This document shows positions 58,576 through 64,000 of a stretch of 64,000 nucleotides of DNA, in pieces. Source of the stretch: Actinomycetota bacterium (GTDB lineage Bacteria > Actinomycetota > Acidimicrobiia > Acidimicrobiales > Ilumatobacteraceae); contig WLHL01000001.1 in assembly GCA_009702755.1 (NCBI GenBank), positions 62,001 through 126,000 on the forward strand, written 5' to 3'. Numbering within the stretch: position 1 is the stretch's first letter; every line of letters starts with the position of its first letter. The notes under the pieces are model-generated. The model had not been told where the DNA came from and did not search any database. It saw only the letters and a program-made list of their open reading frames with translations. The translations under genes were made by a program, and so were the position numbers.

Positions 58576-59031
58576 ATGTCGCGTATTGCAATCGGAGCCG
58601 ACCACGCCGGGTACACCCTCAAGCAGCACCTCATTTCGGTGCTGACGAATCAGGGTCACGATGTGGAAGATCTCGGTACTCACTCCACCGAGAGTGTTGA
58701 TTACCCACCCTTCTGTGCAGCAGTGGGTCGTTTTGTGCGCGATGGAAAAGCAGACCTCGGCATTGTTCTTGGTGGCAGTGGACAAGGTGAGCAGCTGGCG
58801 GCGAACAAAGTGCATGGTGTCCGTGCTGCTTTGTGTAACTGCTTGTACACAGCCCGCATGGCTCGTGCTCACAACAATGCGAATGTTCTTTCGATGGGCG
58901 CCCGCGTTGTTGGTGAAGGCCTTGCCGAAGAGATCCTCGCGACATTCCTCGCCACAGAGTTTGAGGGCGGTCGTCACGAACGCCGCGTTGCACAATTGAC
59001 CGAAATCGAACAACAAGAGTCAGGCAAGTAA
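58576..59031 (+). CDS. rpiB: ribose-5-phosphate isomerase B
   Basis: The protein of about 151 residues isomerises ribose 5-phosphate and ribulose 5-phosphate. It has [20 protein letters not shown] (phosphate and ring-opening His/Asp), [41 protein letters not shown] and [20 protein letters not shown]. The usual catalytic Cys in CGTG is a Gly here (GGSGQGEQ), as in mycobacterial RpiB, where a Glu acts as the base. TACTCT is 7 nt before the ATG. It overlaps glyA by one base (TAATG). Confidence 0.94.
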   Translation: MSRIAIGADHAGYTLKQHLISVLTNQGHDVEDLGTHSTESVDYPPFCAAVGRFVRDGKADLGIVLGGSGQGEQLAANKVHGVRAALCNCLYTARMARAHNNANVLSMGARVVGEGLAEEILATFLATEFEGGRHERRVAQLTEIEQQESGK

Positions 59032-60287
59032 TGCCATTTCCTTCCGATACCAATCCAGACACCGAAGTCTTTGCACTCCTTGAAGAGGAGCGCATTCGTC
59101 AGACCACAGGTTTGCAACTGATTGCCAGCGAGAACTTCACCTCGCCTGCAGTGATGAAGGCAACAGGATCCATCCTGACGAACAAGTACTCAGAGGGTTA
59201 CCCCGGCAAGCGTTACTACGGCGGCAACGTCAATGCCGATGTGATTGAAGCACTCGCAATCTCGCGTGTGAAGGAACTCTTCGGTGCAGATCATGCGAAC
59301 GTGCAACCACACTCTGGTGCCAGCGCAAACATGGCTGTCTATCTCGGTCTTTTGAACCCAGGCGACACAATTCTTGGTCTTAGTCTCGACCACGGCGGCC
59401 ACCTCACACACGGTTCGCCTGTGAATGCCAGCGGCATTTTGTATGACTTCAAGTCGTACGGAGTCACGCCCGGTGATGAGCGCATCGACTTCGACAACAT
59501 GCGTGAGCTTGCACTGAAGCATCGCCCCAAGATGATTGTGGCGGGAACGACCAGTTACCCGCGTCGTCTTGATCCAGAACCGTTCAAAGCAATTGCTGAT
59601 GAAGTTGGTGCATTGTTGATGTTTGACATTGCTCACTTGGCGGGTCTTGTCGCTGGTGGGGCTCACCCGAACCCTGTGCCGTATGCAGACGTTGTCACCT
59701 TCACGACACACAAGACATTGCGTGGACCTCGTGGTGGGTGCATTCTTAGCAAGGCAGAGCATGCCGCTGCAATCGACAAAGCAGTATTCCCTGGCAGTCA
59801 AGGCGGCCCGTTAGAACATGCAGTTGCTGCAAAGGCTGTTGCGTTCCGTGAAGCACTTGATCCTTCCTTCAAGGTGTATGCACAGCAGATTGTGAAGAAC
59901 GCAACAGCTCTTGCTGCTGCATTGACAAAAGAAGGATTCCGTCTCGTGAGTGGTGGCACCGATAACCACCTCATGGTTGTGGACCTTCGCCCATTCGATG
60001 CTGATTGCACAGGCAAGGTTGCTCAGTTGGTTCTTGATGAAGCGGGTATCACGCTGAACAAGAACACAGTGCCTGATGATCCTCGTAGCCCATTTGTCAC
60101 CTCTGGTGTACGCATTGGTACTCCAAGCGTGACAACTCAGGGAATGACCGAAGCCGAAATGCCTGTGATTGCATCATTGATTGCAGAAGCGTTGCGCCAT
60201 CGTGATGACGCAGCCGCCGTTGCAGTCGTTCGCGCCAAGGTTGCCGAGCTCTGCTCTCGCTTCCCGGTGTATCCGAACCCCTTTTAA
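59031..60287 (+). CDS. glyA: serine hydroxymethyltransferase
   Basis: The 418-residue PLP enzyme interconverts serine and glycine and feeds C1 units to folate. It has [74 protein letters not shown] (with the catalytic His), [19 protein letters not shown] (PLP Lys near residue 228), and a C-terminal [11 protein letters not shown]. It overlaps the rpiB stop by one base. A short gap leads to the WecA/MraY-like gene. Confidence 0.97.
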   Translation: MPFPSDTNPDTEVFALLEEERIRQTTGLQLIASENFTSPAVMKATGSILTNKYSEGYPGKRYYGGNVNADVIEALAISRVKELFGADHANVQPHSGASANMAVYLGLLNPGDTILGLSLDHGGHLTHGSPVNASGILYDFKSYGVTPGDERIDFDNMRELALKHRPKMIVAGTTSYPRRLDPEPFKAIADEVGALLMFDIAHLAGLVAGGAHPNPVPYADVVTFTTHKTLRGPRGGCILSKAEHAAAIDKAVFPGSQGGPLEHAVAAKAVAFREALDPSFKVYAQQIVKNATALAAALTKEGFRLVSGGTDNHLMVVDLRPFDADCTGKVAQLVLDEAGITLNKNTVPDDPRSPFVTSGVRIGTPSVTTQGMTEAEMPVIASLIAEALRHRDDAAAVAVVRAKVAELCSRFPVYPNPF

Positions 60288-60327
60288 GCCCGGCTTCGGT
60301 CGGTATCTCTTCTAGGCTCATCCCGTA

Positions 60328-61467
60328 ATGGGAGACACATCCGGATATCTCATCGTTGGCGTGTGCGCAACGACGGTGACCTTCCTCACCACGCCTGTAG
60401 TGCGTGGAGTAGCTCGTGCAAAAAATTGGGTGGCCATGCCCAGTGATCGAAAAGTACACACTGTCCCAACCCCCGATGTTGGTGGCATTGCAATGTTCGC
60501 AGGTGTTTTCTGTGCGCTGTTTCTTGCATGGCGAATGGATCGCTTCTCACCATTGTTTGATAGCAACTCCGAATTGATTGGTGTGTTGCTCGGAGCCATG
60601 GTTGTTCTCGGTATTGGCGTGATGGATGACATTCGAGAAGTGTCTGCACCTGCGCGAGTATTTGGTGTCATTGTGACGGGAATGATTCTGGTCACCGCCG
60701 GTGTCACGATGTTTTACTTCCGTATTCCATTCCTGGGTGTTATTCAGTTGTCGAATGACTGGGTGCCCATCGTGACCATTGTGTGGTTGCTGGGAATGAC
60801 GCAGGCCATCAACCTGATTGATGGACTTGATGGATTAGCGGCAGGAATCGTTGCCATTGGTTCCACTGCTTTCTTTATTTACTCTCAACATCTCTCCGGG
60901 CTCGGACTTTTGTCGGAGCCAAACATCGGACCTCTGATTGCCATCATCACGGTGGGTGTTTGTGTGGGCTTCTTACCGTTCAACTTCAACGGCGCAACTA
61001 TTTTCATGGGCGATAGCGGTGCCTATCTTCTCGGATTCCTTGTTGCTGTCTCGACGAGTGTGGTGGGTGGCCGTGCAGATCCCACAACGCAGGCATTCAG
61101 CGGTCAGACGTATTTCTTCTTGGCCCCACTTGCGATTCCACTCATCATTCTTGGAGTGCCCGTTCTTGACGTTGCATTCGCTATCGCACGTCGCTTGATC
61201 AATCGACAAGGTCTTGCTCATGCAGATAAAGGACACCTGCATCATCGTCTCATCGCTTTAGGTCATGGTCCGCGACGAGCAGTGGCAATTCTGTGGTCGT
61301 GGACTGCGTTGTTATCTGCTTTTGTTTTGTATCCAGTGTTTACAAAGAGTGCAAAAAACTTTGCACCATTCGGACTGGTCGCTCTCGTTTTGTTCTTGTA
61401 CACGGTCTTGCACCCAGATCTCCCTGGCAAGAAAGAGGACGAAAGTAACCGTCAAAAGGTCGAGTAG
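60328..61467 (+). CDS. WecA/MraY-family undecaprenyl-phosphate glycosyl-1-phosphate transferase
   Basis: The 379-residue integral membrane protein has about ten helices and the family motifs: RKVHTVPTPDVGGIAMFAGV, VMDDIREVSAPARVFG (Mg-binding DD), QAINLIDGLDGLAAGIVAIG (NxxDGxDGLA), FNFNGATIFMGDSGAYLLGF, and the HxHH-like ADKGHLHHRLIALGHG. It links a sugar-phosphate to undecaprenyl phosphate for cell-wall polymer synthesis. The motif pattern favours WecA (GlcNAc-1-P) over MraY. TAGGCT lies 9 nt before the ATG. Confidence 0.92.
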   Translation: MGDTSGYLIVGVCATTVTFLTTPVVRGVARAKNWVAMPSDRKVHTVPTPDVGGIAMFAGVFCALFLAWRMDRFSPLFDSNSELIGVLLGAMVVLGIGVMDDIREVSAPARVFGVIVTGMILVTAGVTMFYFRIPFLGVIQLSNDWVPIVTIVWLLGMTQAINLIDGLDGLAAGIVAIGSTAFFIYSQHLSGLGLLSEPNIGPLIAIITVGVCVGFLPFNFNGATIFMGDSGAYLLGFLVAVSTSVVGGRADPTTQAFSGQTYFFLAPLAIPLIILGVPVLDVAFAIARRLINRQGLAHADKGHLHHRLIALGHGPRRAVAILWSWTALLSAFVLYPVFTKSAKNFAPFGLVALVLFLYTVLHPDLPGKKEDESNRQKVE

Positions 61468-61505
61468 GTACTTTCGTTCGAACAGATGCTCGTTACTTTC
61501 ATGGT

Positions 61506-62597
61506 GTGGCAACTGATGCGCAAAGAAATTTTCCGTTCTCAAGTATCGATATTGATGAACTTGTCTCAGTCTTCTACCGACTGAGTGATTGCATCGCGAT
61601 ACATGAAGTAGATGTTGACGAATGGGATGCGATTGTTGACACACGCGTCGTGTGGTGGAACAAGCACTACGAGGACATTCGCACCAAAAAGGTTGAATTT
61701 GCTCAATCAATGATGGATTCATACTTTGAACCCCACATTGCCTTAGCTCATGTGAGTGAGGCCTGGAACTCTGGTCATTCATTGCAGTTGTTTCAGATGG
61801 ATTCAAGAACGAATGGGCACTATCTGCATGACGGTGATGCTTCAACATCGATTAACTGGCAGCGACTGGGAAATCACATTGTGGAAGTCTCAAGTGATCT
61901 GGCAGATTTCAAAGAAATCCAGAGGCTTCTCAATGATCAACAGACGCTTGTGGCGCTTGCGGCAAGAAAACGTGCCATTGCTGTTGAACGTGAGCGAATT
62001 GCGCGCAATCTTCACGACGTTGTGATTCAGAACTTATACGCAACGTCTTTGTCTCTTTCAGTTGCAGGACGGCGTAAAGACCCCGAAACACAAGAGTCTT
62101 TCAACAAAGCAATCTCTGCGATTGATGAAGTGATTTCAGAAATCCGCCGTGAGATTCTGCACGTGGAATCTCGCAAGGCATCACCACTGCGCCTGCACTT
62201 AGAAGATGTCTTGATTCCTGTTTTGCATCCAACGGGAACTGAGCTCGAATTATTGATTGAGGTCTCTGAGCTGCCAGAAGTCATTGAAGGCCATATTCGC
62301 GCCGTCGCGATTGAAGGCGCATCCAATGCAGTAAGACATGGCGCTGCTTCGATTTTGAAAGTTCAGATTGCGCGAGTAGATCGCAACATCGTTCTCACCA
62401 TCACAGATAACGGCCGCGGTATTCCATCGCAGGTCCGCTTGCAAAACGGTCTCCACAACATGCGCGAACGCGCCGAATCCTTAGGAGGAACAATGGAGAT
62501 TCACTCAGTACAAAACATCGGAACCACGGTGACGTGGTCCGTCCCATGCCGTGGGTGTTTACCAACGGCCCTGCTGTGCACAGGATGTGCGTCATGA
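61506..62597 (+). CDS. NarL-type sensor histidine kinase (HisKA_3)
   Basis: The 363-residue kinase has an N-terminal sensory region (about 1-150) with no membrane span. The HisKA_3 dimerisation helix is VERERIARNLHDVVIQNLYATSLSLSVAG, split here as ERIARNLHDVVIQNL with the phosphoacceptor His. The HATPase_c domain has IEGASNAVRHGAAS and ITDNGRGIPSQVRLQNGLHNM. It ends with CRGCLPTALLCTGC, three Cys in the tail. GTG start; it overlaps the response-regulator start by 4 bp (ATGA). The signal is unknown. Confidence 0.88.
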   Translation: MATDAQRNFPFSSIDIDELVSVFYRLSDCIAIHEVDVDEWDAIVDTRVVWWNKHYEDIRTKKVEFAQSMMDSYFEPHIALAHVSEAWNSGHSLQLFQMDSRTNGHYLHDGDASTSINWQRLGNHIVEVSSDLADFKEIQRLLNDQQTLVALAARKRAIAVERERIARNLHDVVIQNLYATSLSLSVAGRRKDPETQESFNKAISAIDEVISEIRREILHVESRKASPLRLHLEDVLIPVLHPTGTELELLIEVSELPEVIEGHIRAVAIEGASNAVRHGAASILKVQIARVDRNIVLTITDNGRGIPSQVRLQNGLHNMRERAESLGGTMEIHSVQNIGTTVTWSVPCRGCLPTALLCTGCAS

Positions 62598-63232
62598 CAA
62601 GTGTTGCAATTTGTGATGACCATGTCATGGTCCGCGAAGCGTTGGCTTCAGTCTTTAATCAAGAAGAAGGATTACATGTCGTCGGAATCTCTGACTCCAT
62701 TAGTTCAACTCGCGATTTGCTCTTACACGAAGTTCCGGATGTCTTGATTGTTGATGTTCGCCTCGACGGTGAGTCGGGTCTTGATGTCGCAAAGATGGTG
62801 ATTGCAGAACACCCTCAAGTCAAAGTTGTGGTTCTCACTTCATTCAATTCAGATGAAGCATTGGTGACTGCGTATGAACTTGGCGCCAGTGCATTCGTTC
62901 TGAAGACCGGAAGTTCTGACGATCTGATTCAAACCATTCGCGATGTTGCGTCTGGCATGCGCCTTATCAATGCGGCGGAAGTACGTTCAGCATCTGAATC
63001 GTTGGAGAAGCGTGGCTTGGGCTTGATTCGAAAGCTTGATGCCAATGATCGCCACATTGCTCGATTGATTGCCATGGGGTACTCGGACAAGCAGATCGCT
63101 GAAACCGTGTACTTGGGCCTTCAAACCGTCCGCAATCGTGTCTCTCGCATGCTGTCGAGATTCGATAAGGAGAACCGCACACAACTCGCCTTGTTCTTCT
63201 CTGAATATCAAAGCGAAATCTCTGAGGGGTAA
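62594..63232 (+). CDS. NarL/LuxR-type response regulator
   Basis: The protein of about 212 residues has a receiver domain (VAICDDHVMVREALASVF; DVLIVDVRLDGESGLDVAK with the phosphoacceptor Asp; VVLTSFNSDEALVTAYELGA; FVLKTG) and a C-terminal LuxR-type helix-turn-helix (ARLIAMGYSDKQIAETVYLGLQTVRNRVSRML). The recognition part departs from the typical T-V-K-N-H sequence (TVRNRVSR). It forms a two-component system with the overlapping kinase and is directly upstream of the ATP synthase locus. Targets are unknown. Confidence 0.9.
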   Translation: MTSVAICDDHVMVREALASVFNQEEGLHVVGISDSISSTRDLLLHEVPDVLIVDVRLDGESGLDVAKMVIAEHPQVKVVVLTSFNSDEALVTAYELGASAFVLKTGSSDDLIQTIRDVASGMRLINAAEVRSASESLEKRGLGLIRKLDANDRHIARLIAMGYSDKQIAETVYLGLQTVRNRVSRMLSRFDKENRTQLALFFSEYQSEISEG

Positions 63233-63336
63233 CCAACGCTGGGGGTAACCAAGGGGTGAATTGACCCCAAGGGGAGGAGCGCCTAGATTGTTCATCAATT
63301 CACAAGGTCCTGATTTCTTCAGGATTCCGAAAAGGT

Positions 63337-63606
63337 GTGCACTTGAAGTTCCTCCCCAAGCCAAAGCCGATTGTGCTTGATAACAGCGTGTCCCAAGGGG
63401 CAGAGCTGGCGGGAACCGTCATCGTTTTCTTCCTCATCGGCTTTGGTCTCGACACCTGGCTGAACACGACCCCGTGGTTCATGATCGGGGCAACACTGTT
63501 TGGGGTCACGGGCCAATTCATCAAGATGTATTACGTGTACTCAAGTGCCATGAGTCACCTTGAAGAAGAACGAGCCCAAAACAGCCGTGGAACGGCTCCT
63601 CAATGA
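63337..63606 (+). CDS. AtpZ/AtpI-type small membrane protein
   Basis: The 89-residue protein has two transmembrane helices: LAGTVIVFFLIGFGLDTWLN and MIGATLFGVTGQFIKMYYVY, with the GFGLDTWLNTTPW signature of AtpZ/AtpI-like assembly factors, and a charged tail. It precedes the next atp-locus gene, which it overlaps by 4 bp (ATGA). AtpZ/AtpI proteins assist c-ring assembly and may move Mg2+ or Ca2+. The start could be the GTG at 63337 or the TTG 6 nt on. Confidence 0.8.
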   Translation: MHLKFLPKPKPIVLDNSVSQGAELAGTVIVFFLIGFGLDTWLNTTPWFMIGATLFGVTGQFIKMYYVYSSAMSHLEEERAQNSRGTAPQ

Positions 63607-64000
63607 GCACTCCCGTGTCTCCCTTGGGCTCAGTTCTGGCCGGCCAGGCACCAGAGGTTTCCATTTCTCGAGACCTCGTGAAGCGCGGTCTCTTTGCTGC
63701 CCCTGTGGTCGTGCTCGGCGGATTCATCGCTGACTCAGGTGCCGGTGCTGCCTCAGCTGGCTTCGCATTAGCCCTTGTTTTATTGAACTTTTCGCTTGCT
63801 GCTGGTCTGATTGCGATCACAGCGCCCATCTCCTTGGGCCTCATGATGGGGGCAATTCTCTTCGGGTATATCGCCCGACTTGGTCTCATTACGGTGGCTG
63901 TGCTGCTCGTGAAGGACCTGTCATGGGTGTCGATACCCGTCCTCGGCGGAGCGATTATCGTGACCCACCTCGGTCTTCTCTTCTGGGAAATGAAATATGT
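63603..64000 (+). CDS. second AtpI-like membrane protein, cut by the window end
   Basis: An open frame begins at the ATG overlapping the previous stop and runs off the right edge (at least 132 residues). It reads MSTPVSPLGSVLAGQAPEVS, then hydrophobic helices (GLFAAPVVVLGGFIADSGA, FALALVLLNFSLAAGLIAI, ISLGLMMGAILFGYIARLGL and VSIPVLGGAIIVTHLGLLFW). It fits the ATP synthase subunit I-like proteins that precede atpB. Truncated at the window boundary, so the full length is unknown. Confidence 0.7.
   Translation, partial: MSTPVSPLGSVLAGQAPEVSISRDLVKRGLFAAPVVVLGGFIADSGAGAASAGFALALVLLNFSLAAGLIAITAPISLGLMMGAILFGYIARLGLITVAVLLVKDLSWVSIPVLGGAIIVTHLGLLFWEMKY

Overview
The window reads as a chromosomal segment of a free-living actinobacterium, most likely from the class Acidimicrobiia (Ilumatobacter-like, freshwater or marine). 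The actinobacterial signature is strong. It has a WhiB-type Fe-S regulator, a PdtaS-like histidine kinase, the conserved trio MSMEG_4193-type phosphomutase / DUF3090 / SCO1664-family kinase-like protein, a DUF3107 protein, a Rho factor with a long Arg/Asn/Gln-rich insertion, and the cluster argS-lysA-hom-thrC...rho-rpmE-prfA-prmC...rpiB-glyA-wecA-like-atpI. Base composition looks close to balanced by eye (not computed). Many genes carry a TANNNT-like or CAGAAT -10 hexamer 6-9 nt before the start codon, which suggests leaderless or near-leaderless transcription. The class assignment is inference.

Layout. 0.1-12.5 kb is accessory: very small genes, an ADP-ribosylglycohydrolase, a CbbX/SpoVK-type AAA+ ATPase, a MerR-macrodomain-SIMPL operon facing it, a two-nuclease DUF2779 protein, a YbjN-like protein, a possible SAM-I-like aptamer before an unknown 80-codon gene, and a membrane-anchored Mrr-type nuclease with an internally duplicated membrane module. 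12.6-28.4 kb is core metabolism and regulation: aldehyde dehydrogenase, a SufR-like regulator divergent from Mrp, PdtaS, WhiB, a lipid kinase, electron-transfer flavoprotein, the DUF3090 cluster, uracil-DNA glycosylase, an esterase and an FrhB-like Fe-S protein.

28.4-35.1 kb is a nitrogen module, the most interesting part of the window. It holds two glnK-amtB pairs, an orphan OmpR-type winged-helix protein, and an 887-residue protein that joins a CPA2 cation/proton antiporter to the C-terminal half of GlnD (a degenerate HD region plus two ACT domains). Tandem sites with an 11-bp period and a TGTRAACG core lie upstream of both the winged-helix/antiporter operon and the glnK2-amtB2 operon, and a related GAAAC repeat lies upstream of amtB1. 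Together these suggest a dedicated regulon linking glutamine or nitrogen status to ammonium and ion transport.

35.1-45.7 kb holds an acyl-CoA dehydrogenase, Ogt, small conserved proteins, tRNA-Arg(CCG) divergent from argS, and the lysine/threonine genes lysA, hom and thrC. thrB is not next to thrC. Instead 45.7-49.0 kb carries an accessory block: a zinc ribbon, a MESH1-like HD hydrolase, a lipoprotein with a 48-residue companion, and an unrecognised 524-residue protein. 49.0-64.0 kb is the rho-rpmE-prfA-prmC group, an S9 peptidase/thiolase pair, rpiB-glyA, a WecA/MraY-like transferase, a NarL-type two-component pair, and the start of the ATP synthase locus, cut by the window end. I saw no CRISPR array, transposase or rRNA gene.
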